17,046 nt of DNA from Cryomorphaceae bacterium (GTDB lineage Bacteria > Bacteroidota > Bacteroidia > Flavobacteriales > Schleiferiaceae): NCBI GenBank assembly GCA_022565745.1, contig JAIUMB010000032.1, positions 1 through 17,046 on the forward strand, in the 5' to 3' direction. The stretch's first letter is position 1, and every line of letters starts with the position of its first letter. The notes below the pieces were generated by a model. It ran no database searches. It was given only the letters and a program-made list of their open reading frames with translations, and was not told where the DNA came from. This document shows positions 7,070-15,140 of the stretch, one piece after another. Made by a program: the position numbers and the translations under genes.

Positions 7070-7103
7070 CAAACATACACCCCACATCAATAATTAATGA
7101 CAA
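7070..7103 (-). promoter_or_regulatory. Promoter of the barrel A/lipoprotein A gene pair
   Basis: On the minus strand TTG (7103-7101) is followed after 23 bases by TATGTTTG (7077-7070), a perfect TAnnTTTG box. Predicted transcription starts near 7064, about 20 bases before the ATG at 7044. The pair barrel A plus lipoprotein A can therefore be expressed separately from the upstream pair. Confidence 0.6.
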
Positions 7104-7141
7104 ATGATGTTGACTTTATTTTTGATACATGCATGGCGTAC

Positions 7142-7912
7142 TTAATAAGTCTTATCGCTAAGAATAAATCGGTAAACCAAATTTAATCGAAAAGAGGGTT
7201 GAACCACACGATCAAAATACAGCAGGCCGTTGGTGAAATAAGCCTGCAATACTGAAACGTTTTCATCTGTTTCTCTTGTGGTCACGTTGTCGCAAATATC
7301 GTGTGCTCTTAGCGCATCGGTATTTCTCCTGGAGAACCCAAAAAACCCGAGGTCTAAGCTCATTTCTATCTCATTTTTTTCGTTGATTGGCAACACGAGT
7401 CCAAACCGAACATGTCCGCCATAACGCAATTGATACGTATTAAATGTATAATCTTCCAGCTCGTTGCACATGCAAATGCCATTTACATTTTGTGCATCTA
7501 TACACAGCAATTGGTTGTGACTAAAAGCAAAGTACCCCAAGTGCGCGCGCAATCCGAAGTAAGCCTGTTTTTCCTCATTTAAGAACCAATGAATACCACC
7601 CGAAAAATCAAAGGACCGAAAAATTCGATTCCTCGTATAGAAACTGTTCATCCGCAAATAATCTTCAGAAACGGAAAAATCATTTACGATGTAACCAATG
7701 ACGTCCGTCTCAATCAAATACTGCTTGAGGCCATCTTCAATCATGAGCCCTACATTGAGTGACGGCATTGTTGGGCGAAGCAGCGAAAACGCATTCGTCT
7801 GAATCCCAATCCGCCTTTGCTCTTGTGCAGAAACAACTGTGGAAAATAAAACAAACAGAACCATCAATGGAAGCGAAGCTAGAATCGATTTCTCATTTCT
7901 CATATTTATCAT
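7142..7912 (-). CDS. Beta-barrel-like outer membrane protein B, paralogue of barrel A
   Basis: A 256-residue exported protein; an alternative ATG three codons in (7903) would equally serve. The signal peptide ends VLFSTVVSAQ near residue 29. The mature part starts EQRRIGIQTNAFSLLRPTMP and closely follows barrel A to the end (NLVYRFIL), with a short extra tail SDKTY. The loop cysteines are conserved (CIDAQNVNGICMC at 137-149, and DIC at 207), as are GGIHWFLNE and GYFAFSHN. The gene lies 53 bp after lipoprotein B, with no clear promoter of its own, so it is probably co-transcribed with it. It is a likely outer membrane barrel of about 8-12 strands. The topology estimate is an inference from length and strand periodicity. 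Confidence 0.8.
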   Translation of the reverse strand: MINMRNEKSILASLPLMVLFVLFSTVVSAQEQRRIGIQTNAFSLLRPTMPSLNVGLMIEDGLKQYLIETDVIGYIVNDFSVSEDYLRMNSFYTRNRIFRSFDFSGGIHWFLNEEKQAYFGLRAHLGYFAFSHNQLLCIDAQNVNGICMCNELEDYTFNTYQLRYGGHVRFGLVLPINEKNEIEMSLDLGFFGFSRRNTDALRAHDICDNVTTRETDENVSVLQAYFTNGLLYFDRVVQPSFRLNLVYRFILSDKTY

Positions 7913-7965
7913 TTTTTCAAAACTGGTTCAATGCGCTATGGAATGAAGACACTCGCTTATCTACG

Positions 7966-8631
7966 TCAATCAACAATGACCTCGAAGACAGGTTCCTGCT
8001 GATTTGGCGTAACTTCAATCTCAAAACTCTCCCATGGATCTTGCAGAGTTCTTCCCCTTATACGATACCTTCCAAAAGCGTAAATCTTCGTTTCTAAAAC
8101 CGGGAAATCACTTGGCATCAAGGTGTCGACCAGCACCATTGCATCACAATACCGTTCAGGCTCTTCTATTTCGGGAATGTGAACGATGTTCAAATCGATC
8201 GGTTGAGAATTCGTGCGATGGTTATAGGTAGAAAAATCAATGCGCAGCGAGGCTGTTTGTGGTAAAGCATTGAAATGAATAGTATTTTTCTCGCCCTCTT
8301 GTAAACGAATCCGCGGATAGCAAGACGACATCGTATCTGGCAAGACACCAACCACCAACCTTGTACTGGTTAATTCATTAGAAAAGTAAAATTTATTGAG
8401 CACGCCTAGATTGTCGGTTTTAAACAAAATCTTTGAAGCCCTGCCTTCGAAAGAAGACATAAAACCACCAGCGCCTCCTTGCATTAATCGGACAGTTACA
8501 TCTCCCAATCGCTCATTGTTCTGCGCGTCCCTAACCACCAAATCAATTTCGGTCAATTTCCCACCATCATCTGTACAGGAAAGCATCAAAACAGAACCAA
8601 TAAACAGTGTCAAAAGATATCTTACACGCAT
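7966..8631 (-). CDS. Lipoprotein B, paralogue of lipoprotein A
   Basis: A 221-residue predicted lipoprotein. MRVRYLLTLFIGSVLMLSC gives a signal peptide with the lipid Cys at 19, followed by TDDGGKLTE, almost identical to the same region of lipoprotein A. The N-terminal mature segment (DLVVRDAQNNERLGDVTVRL, 30-49) has the look of a carboxypeptidase-regulatory-like beta sandwich. CYPRIRLQEG (Cys 104), LRIDFSTY (129-136) and a Cys at 162 match lipoprotein A in order and spacing. A reading from further upstream (8718) adds 29 residues ahead of the signal peptide and crosses a -7-like box, so I reject it. It is the first gene of the four-gene minus-strand cluster. Function unknown. Confidence 0.8.
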   Translation of the reverse strand: MRVRYLLTLFIGSVLMLSCTDDGGKLTEIDLVVRDAQNNERLGDVTVRLMQGGAGGFMSSFEGRASKILFKTDNLGVLNKFYFSNELTSTRLVVGVLPDTMSSCYPRIRLQEGEKNTIHFNALPQTASLRIDFSTYNHRTNSQPIDLNIVHIPEIEEPERYCDAMVLVDTLMPSDFPVLETKIYAFGRYRIRGRTLQDPWESFEIEVTPNQQEPVFEVIVD

Positions 8632-8664
8632 TTCACAACTGATTTTTAGTCGAATTATATGCAC

Positions 8665-8672
8665 CAAAGTTA
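8665..8672 (-). promoter_or_regulatory. Possible -7 box for the lipoprotein B gene
   Basis: The minus strand reads TAACTTTG at 8672-8665, matching TAnnTTTG, about 34 bases before the ATG at 8631. I found no TTG at the 23-24 base spacing seen in the other promoters here, so this is a partial match only. Confidence 0.4.
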
Positions 8673-8756
8673 AGTCAAATATCTCAATATTTGAAGGTTG
8701 ATTTAAAAAACGAAACACTCAGTCCCATTCGTTTGTAAATCTTAACTTCGTCCCGT

Positions 8757-9233
8757 ATGTTAAGACTGCTATTTTTTCTCCTTGCCTTAAACACGTATGC
8801 CCACCCGTTTTACGTATCGGTGATGGAAGTGCACTACAATAAAGAGGCACAAACATTAGAATGTGCGCTGAAGATTTTTACCGATGATTTGGAAAATGCC
8901 ATTGGTGATTTTGAAGGCAAGCCCATCTTAAATTTGGGCACCAACAACGAACCGGTAGACGCCGATGCACGGGTGTGGAATTATATCCAACAACACATCA
9001 AACTCGATGGACATCAACTGCAATACGTCGGCCGTGAAGGCGATCTCGATGCGCAGTGGATTTACTTCGAAGTTCCCTTGAAAAATATAAAAGAAGCGCA
9101 GTGGACGTGGACGGGGCTCATTCACGTGCTGCCCTCACAAAAGAACATTCTACAAATTCACCTCGGCGACAAACAGCAGACCTTTATCTTTGACCGTCGA
9201 AAACAAACACAACGCATAGGTATACTTCCATGA
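8757..9233 (+). CDS. DUF6702 family exported protein
   Basis: A 158-residue secreted or periplasmic protein. MLRLLFFLLALNTYA is a compact signal peptide with a cut before HPFYVS. The start HPFYVSVMEVHYN, followed by LKIFTDDLENAI (38-49) and a later WTWTGLIHVLPSQKN-type strand pattern, fits the DUF6702 family of Bacteroidota, whose biochemical role is not known to me. The conserved His directly after the signal cleavage site could bind a metal, but this is speculation. It opens a + strand operon: its stop overlaps the ATG of the HupE/UreJ-like gene by four bases (ATGA), and that gene overlaps the M1 peptidase gene in the same way. A TAACTTCG at 8743-8750 could be a degenerate -7 box only six bases before the ATG. 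Confidence 0.8.
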   Translation: MLRLLFFLLALNTYAHPFYVSVMEVHYNKEAQTLECALKIFTDDLENAIGDFEGKPILNLGTNNEPVDADARVWNYIQQHIKLDGHQLQYVGREGDLDAQWIYFEVPLKNIKEAQWTWTGLIHVLPSQKNILQIHLGDKQQTFIFDRRKQTQRIGILP

Positions 9234-9811
9234 GCAACTTTAACGCCTACCTTCAACTCGGCTGGGAACATATATTGGACATCCAAGGCTACGACCACAT
9301 GCTTTTTTTGGTAGCCTTACTCGCACTCTACACCATTCGCCAGTGGAAACCGGTCTTAATCCTTATCACGGCGTTTACCATTGGGCATTCCATCACCTTG
9401 CTTTTGGCCGGACTCCGTGGCCCCATGATCGACGGCGACTTGGTGGAATTCCTGATTCCGGTTACCATACTCATTACAGTTGCGGGGAACTTACTACTCG
9501 CCAATAAAAAACAACAAAAAGGATTTGGCTGGCGCTACGCCATGGCCGGATTTTTTGGCCTGATTCACGGGATGGGGTTTTCCAATTTCTTCAACGAACT
9601 CATGGGGCCAGACGCGGATATTGTGGTTCCCCTATTGGCGTTTAACCTCGGGATTGAACTCGGACAAATTGTTTTTGTACTCATTTTACTCATCATACAG
9701 TTTTTGCTCATTAACCTCACACGTATGCAAACACGCAGCTGGAATTTGGTGTTATCCGGAGCAGCTGGCGGTGTTGCCCTAACTTTACTTATCGAAACTT
9801 ATCCTTTATGA
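9230..9811 (+). CDS. HupE/UreJ-like integral membrane protein
   Basis: A 193-residue inner-membrane protein with about six hydrophobic segments. The family's conserved polar motifs are all present: GWEHILDIQGYDHMLF (11-26, His14 and His23), GHSITLLL (52-59, His53), LIHGMGF (111-117, His113) and NLGIELGQ (139-146, Glu143 and Gln146). Hydrogenase- and urease-linked relatives (HupE, UreJ) are regarded as nickel or cobalt permeases, but no hydrogenase or urease gene lies here. This belongs to the shorter Bacteroidota-type branch. The four-base ATGA overlaps on both sides indicate translational coupling with DUF6702 and the M1 metallopeptidase. A divalent-metal or copper-related role is plausible; the transported ion is unknown. 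Confidence 0.88.
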   Translation: MSNFNAYLQLGWEHILDIQGYDHMLFLVALLALYTIRQWKPVLILITAFTIGHSITLLLAGLRGPMIDGDLVEFLIPVTILITVAGNLLLANKKQQKGFGWRYAMAGFFGLIHGMGFSNFFNELMGPDADIVVPLLAFNLGIELGQIVFVLILLIIQFLLINLTRMQTRSWNLVLSGAAGGVALTLLIETYPL

Positions 9812-12117
9812 TGCGAACGATTTATACCTTAACGCTTGGCCTGATCACAGCGGGAATGATGGCGCAATTGCCCGAAAACCGCGCTACAAAATTCAAACAA
9901 CTATACGAAGAACTGCCTACGCCCAATGCCTACCGCACGGCATCCGGGGCACCAGGTCACGAATACTACCAGCAACGCGCCGATTACGAGATGGACATCG
10001 TGCTGGACGACGACAATCAACGCATCTATGGTGAGCAAACGGTGACCTATTACAACAACTCACCGGATGAGCTTCGCTACTTGTGGGTGCAGCTCGACCA
10101 AAACATGCGTGCCCAAGAATCCATCACCAAAAAAGTACGCACTGAAGCACTGGGCGAGCGTGTATCTTCCGCCCAGCTCAAACGCATGCTCAACGATTTC
10201 GACGGTGGATTTAAGCTTGATTACGTCAAGGAAACCAATGGTCGCGACCTGCCCTATACAGTCAATTACACCATGATGCGCATCGACTTACCCCAGCCCT
10301 TAAAATCTGGTGGTCGTTTTACCTTTAAAGTAAAATGGTGGTACAACATCAACGACCGCATGGCCATTGGTGGGCGATCCGGTTACGAGTATTTCAAAGA
10401 AGACGACAACTACCTCTACACCATCGCGCAGTTTTTCCCCCGCATGGCCGTGTACAACGAAGTGGAGGGTTGGCAAAACAAACAGTTTATCGGCACCGGC
10501 GAGTTTACCCTTCCCTTTGGCAATTACAAGGTAAACATTACCGTACCGGAGCACCACGTTGTGGCCTCTACCGGTGTGCTTAAAAACGAATCGTCTGTAC
10601 TCACCCGCGAGCAGCGCAAACGCCTGAGCGACGCCCGCAAAGCCGACGCGCCACTTATGATCATCACGCAGGAAGAGGCGCTGGAAAATGAAGCACGCCG
10701 CAGCGATAAGACAAAGACTTGGGTGTTTGAAGCGGAAAATGTGCGGGACTTTGCCTTTGCCTCGTCAAGAAAGTTCATCTGGGACGGCATGAATCAACCA
10801 ACCGGCGGCAAAGACGTGCTATGCATGAGCTACTACCCCAAAGAGGGCAATCCACTGTGGGAAAAATACTCCACCAAAGTAGTCGCGCACACCATCGACG
10901 TATACTCGCGCTACACCATCGACTACCCCTATCCGGTGGCCATATCCGTGCACGCCAACCGCATCGGTATGGAATACCCCATGATTTGCTTCAACGGTGG
11001 TCGCCCGGAAGCCGACGGCACTTATTCCGAAGCCACCAAATACGGGATGATTGGCGTCATCATTCACGAAGTGGGACACAACTTTTTCCCCATGATCATC
11101 AACAGCGACGAACGCCAATGGACGTGGATGGATGAGGGATTAAACACCTTTGTGCAGTTTCTCGCCGAGCAAGAGTGGGACGTCAATTATCCGTCAAGAA
11201 GAGGACCGGCGCATAAGATTGTTGACTACATGAAGGGCGATAAAGACGGCATGGTGCCCATCATGACCAATTCCGAGAGTATATTGCAGTTTGGCAACAA
11301 CGCCTATGGCAAAGCGGCGACCGGACTAAACATTCTTCGTGAGACCATCATGGGGCGCGAACTGTTTGATTATGCCTTTAAGGAATATGCCCGCAGATGG
11401 GCGTTTAAGCACCCCACACCGGCAGACTTTTTCCGCACCATGGAAGACGCCTCAGCCGTCGATCTCGACTGGTTTTGGCGCGGTTGGTACTACACCACAG
11501 ACCACTGCGATATCGCTTTAGACGACGTGCGTTGGTACCAAATAAGCAGCGGCAATCCGGAGATTGAGAACCCCATTGCCCGCGAACGTGCCGCCAACGA
11601 AAACCAGGGCATATCACACATGCGCAACAAGTCCACAAAAGACGAAACGGTAGTGGCCCGCGACCCCGACACCCGCGATTTCTATACAGAAGTCGATCGC
11701 TTTAAAGTGATCGACCGCGACCTGAAAGACTACGCAACCTACATGGCACAGTTTGATGAGGATGAGCAGGCGCTGTTAGACACCAATCTCAATTTTTATC
11801 AGCTGAATTTTCGCATGGTTGGTGGCTTGGTTATGCCCGTCATATTGGAATTCACCTTTGACGACGGCACGCGAAAAGTAGAGCGCATACCCGCCGAAAT
11901 TTGGCGCAAAGGCGACACCGAGGTATCAAAAGTATTTTGGTTTGACAAAGAAGTTGTATCCGTAGTGCTTGACCCCTTCCTAGAAACCGCCGATGTGGAC
12001 AGAGGCAACAACTATTGGCCCCCACGTGTGGAACCCACGCGCTTTCAGATGTATAAACAGCAATACAGACCAAGAGAAAGTTTGATGAGAAGACACGGCG
12101 AGAATAATGCAGAATAA
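9808..12117 (+). CDS. M1 family zinc metallopeptidase (aminopeptidase N-like), exported
   Basis: A 769-residue predicted exported aminopeptidase. Residues 1-19 (MMRTIYTLTLGLITAGMMA) are a signal peptide cut before QLPEN. About 45-250 is the N-terminal beta domain. The catalytic gluzincin domain holds GMEYPM (387-392, the substrate N-terminus site, GxMEN in classical members), HEVGH (420-424) and the third zinc ligand Glu443 in DEGLN. This gives the exact HExxH-x18-E spacing. Tyr500 (NNAYGK) is a candidate transition-state Tyr. The C-terminal part after about 590 is charged and less conserved, and there is no T9SS sorting domain. It probably acts in the periplasm or at the outer membrane on peptides. 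Its ATG overlaps the stop of the HupE/UreJ-like gene, suggesting coupled synthesis with a possible metal permease. Confidence 0.92.
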   Translation: MMRTIYTLTLGLITAGMMAQLPENRATKFKQLYEELPTPNAYRTASGAPGHEYYQQRADYEMDIVLDDDNQRIYGEQTVTYYNNSPDELRYLWVQLDQNMRAQESITKKVRTEALGERVSSAQLKRMLNDFDGGFKLDYVKETNGRDLPYTVNYTMMRIDLPQPLKSGGRFTFKVKWWYNINDRMAIGGRSGYEYFKEDDNYLYTIAQFFPRMAVYNEVEGWQNKQFIGTGEFTLPFGNYKVNITVPEHHVVASTGVLKNESSVLTREQRKRLSDARKADAPLMIITQEEALENEARRSDKTKTWVFEAENVRDFAFASSRKFIWDGMNQPTGGKDVLCMSYYPKEGNPLWEKYSTKVVAHTIDVYSRYTIDYPYPVAISVHANRIGMEYPMICFNGGRPEADGTYSEATKYGMIGVIIHEVGHNFFPMIINSDERQWTWMDEGLNTFVQFLAEQEWDVNYPSRRGPAHKIVDYMKGDKDGMVPIMTNSESILQFGNNAYGKAATGLNILRETIMGRELFDYAFKEYARRWAFKHPTPADFFRTMEDASAVDLDWFWRGWYYTTDHCDIALDDVRWYQISSGNPEIENPIARERAANENQGISHMRNKSTKDETVVARDPDTRDFYTEVDRFKVIDRDLKDYATYMAQFDEDEQALLDTNLNFYQLNFRMVGGLVMPVILEFTFDDGTRKVERIPAEIWRKGDTEVSKVFWFDKEVVSVVLDPFLETADVDRGNNYWPPRVEPTRFQMYKQQYRPRESLMRRHGENNAE

Positions 12118-12165
12118 AGGCATTCAAACGATTGAAGAACGACTTCAGAAAATCGCACATTTTTC

Positions 12166-12271
12166 ATTAACTACCTCCAGTCAATAAACCCCGCTTCACT
12201 CCGTTCTTTATTATCTCCCTCCGGTCGATGAGCTCCGCTGCGCTTCCGGTTCTTCATTCTTCATTCTTCAT
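12166..12271. repeat. Two 44-bp imperfect direct repeats plus a three-unit 7-bp repeat
   Basis: Copy 1 (12166-12208) and copy 2 (12210-12254) share ATTA.CT.CCTCC.GTC.AT, CCGCT and TTCTT. They are followed by three TCTTCAT units (12251-12271). The last units run into the 3' end of the RluD-type gene, so its final residues (MKNEE) and stop are written by the 7-bp repeat. The tract fills the gap between the convergent M1 peptidase and RluD genes (12118-12253), which otherwise shows nothing. It looks like a degenerate member of a dispersed intergenic repeat. Confidence 0.7.
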
Positions 12272-13300
12272 TCCAACATACCTCCGCCATTTCTCCAACA
12301 ATCCCGCCATATCATCTGGTAGCTCACTATCAAACGTCATGCGTTCCCCACTAATGGGATGGGTAAAAGCGAGGGTTTTGGCGTGTAATGCGTGGCGCGG
12401 ACACATTGTAAAGCAATTGCGAATAAACTGTTCATATTTGGCAAAACGAGTGCCTTTAAGCATTTTATCGCCGCCGTATTCCGGATCATTGAACAATGGA
12501 TGGCCAATGTATTGCATGTGGGCACGAATCTGGTGCGTGCGACCGGTTTCTAATTTGCATTCCAGCAGCGACACATAACCAAATCGTTCAATCACCTTGT
12601 AGTGTGTAACGGCGTGTTTGCCCAGATCGCCTTCGGAGAAAACGGTCATTACCTTGCGGTTTTTCGGACTTCTACCGAGGTTGCCGGTGATGGTTCCCGC
12701 ATCTTCTGCCGGTTCACCCCAGACCAATGCCAAATAGGTGCGATCGGTGGTGCGGTCGAAAAACTGCTTCGCCAAATGTGTCATGGCGTATTCACTGGCG
12801 GCCACCACCATAATACCAGACGTGTTTTTATCGAGACGATGCACCAGGCCAGGGCGCAAGGGATTGTCCTCGGGTTGCGGAAGGTCATTGAGCAAAAAGG
12901 CCAAGGCATTGACTAAGGTGCCACTAAAATTGCCATAACCGGGGTGCACCACCATACCAGCTTCCTTATTGAGCACCACCACATCCGGGTCGCGGTGGAG
13001 GATATTGAGTGGAATGTCTTGCGGAATGAGCTCTTTATCTCGCGGCGGGTAGGCCAGAACCACCTCGATGGTTTCATTGCCTTTGATGCGGTAATTTTGT
13101 TTAACCTCCTTGCCGTCTACGCGAATAGAACCGGCCTTAGCCGCCTGTTGAATTTTATTGCGCGAGGCGTTTTTAAGGTGTATCGTGAGGTACTTATCAA
13201 TGCGCAGCGATTGCTGTCCGGGGTCGGTCACAAATCGGTGATGAACATAGAGTTCTTCCTCGTCTTCGAAATGGTTGTCTACTTGGTTGTCTTCCGTCAT
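12254..13300 (-). CDS. RluA/RluD-family 23S rRNA pseudouridine synthase
   Basis: A 348-residue cytosolic RNA-modifying enzyme that isomerises uridine to pseudouridine, most likely in 23S rRNA helix 69 as RluD does. An acidic N-terminus is followed by an S4 RNA-binding domain (about 31-90; LRIDKYLTIHLKNASRNKIQQAAKAGSI). The catalytic domain holds HRLDKNTSG (154-162) with catalytic Asp157, and LETGRTHQIRAHM (250-262). Length is normal for RluD (about 330-350). Its ATG overlaps the stop of the T9SS cargo gene by four bases, so it is translated as the last gene of the PASTA operon. The final five residues come from a 7-bp repeat and are probably not conserved. The exact target uridines are inferred from family. 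Confidence 0.93.
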   Translation of the reverse strand: MTEDNQVDNHFEDEEELYVHHRFVTDPGQQSLRIDKYLTIHLKNASRNKIQQAAKAGSIRVDGKEVKQNYRIKGNETIEVVLAYPPRDKELIPQDIPLNILHRDPDVVVLNKEAGMVVHPGYGNFSGTLVNALAFLLNDLPQPEDNPLRPGLVHRLDKNTSGIMVVAASEYAMTHLAKQFFDRTTDRTYLALVWGEPAEDAGTITGNLGRSPKNRKVMTVFSEGDLGKHAVTHYKVIERFGYVSLLECKLETGRTHQIRAHMQYIGHPLFNDPEYGGDKMLKGTRFAKYEQFIRNCFTMCPRHALHAKTLAFTHPISGERMTFDSELPDDMAGLLEKWRRYVGMKNEE

Positions 13301-15138
13301 TGTGCCATTAATATGATTTTATTGCGCAATTGACCAGTCTTTTGGTCAATCAACAAATACGTTCCGGGTGCCAGGTGCCCCAGAGAAACATCACTACCGC
13401 TGTTTATGTCTCCACGCAACACGTCTCTCCCCTGCATATCGCGAATGACGTACGACAAATCTCGCTGCAGATCGTCTTGTATGCGTATGCGGTCGCCCGT
13501 AGGATTGGGATACACCTTCCAGCGGTGCATTTTCTTTTCTTTTTTCACGCTGATTTCCGGTGCTTCAAACCGGAAGTAGGGGCGCATCATTATGCTTCCC
13601 GTAAATGCAGAGGGGAACCAGTTGGTACCATCGCCATAGACAATTTCCGTTGCCCCGCTGTTGTTCACGTCAAAGCCAATATTGAGTTTGGCGGCATCGC
13701 GCTGTTTGGTGCCTATAAAATAGGTGCCGGCCGACATGAAAAAGGCGTTGTCTTCCAGTTGATATGGAATAAACTGGTTGTGCTCGGAAAAGCGAGGCAC
13801 GAACATCGAATCGCTTTCAAAAATGGCTGGACCCGGTACGCCGTTGTTGTACTCGTGCACCACAATTTGAAAGGCGTTGTTTTGCGGATTAACCGAAGCC
13901 GGTTGAAAATAGATGTACATTCCCTTCAGGGTATCGCTTTCCGGCAATTCAATGGAGGTTAAACTTATAGCGCCCGCTTGGTTGGCAATGCCATAAGCGC
14001 GCTCTGCTGAACCATCGTCGAAGGCGTAATAATTGCCAAAAAACTGTTCGCGCTTTAAAGTATCACTGCGGCGTAAGCCTTGGTTGGTCCCTGAAAAATA
14101 ACTGTTCATGGTCAGCGTAAACGGACCATTGATGGCCGACAAATTATTGTCAAACGCCGAAATGCTTTGATTCCAAGTTACTTTTTGGTAAGACAATTGG
14201 TCGTGGCCTGCACCGTCGTTGATATTTGCGCCTACGGCTTCGTTCAAGCCTTGTCCGACCAAGGTATAGCCACTCAATAGCAAGGTAACCGATCCAGGAG
14301 CCACATTGCGCATATAAGCCTGCTCAACACTGGTTCTGTTATACTGTCCAGGATTATTGGCATACACCCACCAGGGCATGGACTCGAAGCCGTTGCGAAT
14401 GAGCGTTTGGTGTTGACGCACATAGGCCACATCGGCAATAAGCGTATCGGTGGAGTCACGACCTTCGTTGAGGATGACATAGTCGAGGTTCCAGACATCG
14501 AAAGCGCCTGAGGGGTTACCAAAATTGGTGAAGCGAAAGCGAAAGCCCTTTTGCAACCACTCCGGACGATCTACGGGAACCACCACACCTTTAAAACTTT
14601 CAAAAGGGCCGGCACCACCAATGGCGTTCCACACACTGGTCCAAATGGTATCGCCGGGCGCTTGAAACTGCAGGCGAAGCGAGTCCATATTTGATGGACG
14701 CTCGCCATTGCCTGCCTCTTGATAGAGAAATGACAAGTACACATCGCTCATTCCACTTAAATCCAAATGCCGTGACGTCAAGCGATCACACTCGCGTGAG
14801 ACTTGTCCGGCGGTGATGTCGTAGGGTTGTCCATTGGCATCTAAGCCATCAAACGTAGCCACGCCCAAAGAAGGCATACCAATGCCGTAGGTGTGGTTGA
14901 TGTACACATCACGGTCGGCCCACAAAGCGGGATCAGGAATGTGCGAGTAGTAATAAAAATCATCGATAAAGCCAAAGCGCGAGGTAATGTCACTCAACGT
15001 CAATGTATCATCGGTCTCAGGAACAGCCCAATCATTTCCCTCGGGCATGTAGCGCTGCATAGGAGCCTCCAACGCTTCGCGTATTTGTGCAAAAAGCGTT
15101 GTACTGATCAGTGAAAGAAGTAAAACCGTTAATCTCAT
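13297..15138 (-). CDS. Secreted T9SS cargo protein with C-terminal type A sorting domain
   Basis: A 613-residue exported protein from MRLTVLLLSLISTTLFAQ. A signal peptide leads into DDTLTLSDITSRFGFIDDFYYYSHIPDP, then Trp- and Asp-rich beta regions that resemble carbohydrate- or ligand-binding jelly-roll domains (DSLRLQFQAPGDTIWTSVW; FRFRFTNFGNPSG). The last 77 residues contain VYPNPTGDRIRI, MQGRDVLRG and LAPGTYLL, the standard T9SS type A sorting domain. The protein should cross the outer membrane and be anchored or released. No catalytic motif is seen. An in-frame ATG at 15165 would overlap the PASTA gene by 25 bases and precede the signal peptide; the start at 15138, two bases after that gene's stop, fits better. 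It is wedged between two housekeeping-type genes. Confidence 0.9.
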   Translation of the reverse strand: MRLTVLLLSLISTTLFAQIREALEAPMQRYMPEGNDWAVPETDDTLTLSDITSRFGFIDDFYYYSHIPDPALWADRDVYINHTYGIGMPSLGVATFDGLDANGQPYDITAGQVSRECDRLTSRHLDLSGMSDVYLSFLYQEAGNGERPSNMDSLRLQFQAPGDTIWTSVWNAIGGAGPFESFKGVVVPVDRPEWLQKGFRFRFTNFGNPSGAFDVWNLDYVILNEGRDSTDTLIADVAYVRQHQTLIRNGFESMPWWVYANNPGQYNRTSVEQAYMRNVAPGSVTLLLSGYTLVGQGLNEAVGANINDGAGHDQLSYQKVTWNQSISAFDNNLSAINGPFTLTMNSYFSGTNQGLRRSDTLKREQFFGNYYAFDDGSAERAYGIANQAGAISLTSIELPESDTLKGMYIYFQPASVNPQNNAFQIVVHEYNNGVPGPAIFESDSMFVPRFSEHNQFIPYQLEDNAFFMSAGTYFIGTKQRDAAKLNIGFDVNNSGATEIVYGDGTNWFPSAFTGSIMMRPYFRFEAPEISVKKEKKMHRWKVYPNPTGDRIRIQDDLQRDLSYVIRDMQGRDVLRGDINSGSDVSLGHLAPGTYLLIDQKTGQLRNKIILMAQ

Positions 15139-15140
15139 GG

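Noticed and set aside
7045..7080. GTG start 12 codons upstream for barrel A
   Set aside because: It lies ahead of the predicted -7 box and places charged residues before a complete signal peptide.
8743..8750. TAACTTCG as a promoter for the DUF6702 operon
   Set aside because: One mismatch in the core TTTG and no TTG at the spacing used by other promoters here; too weak to list.
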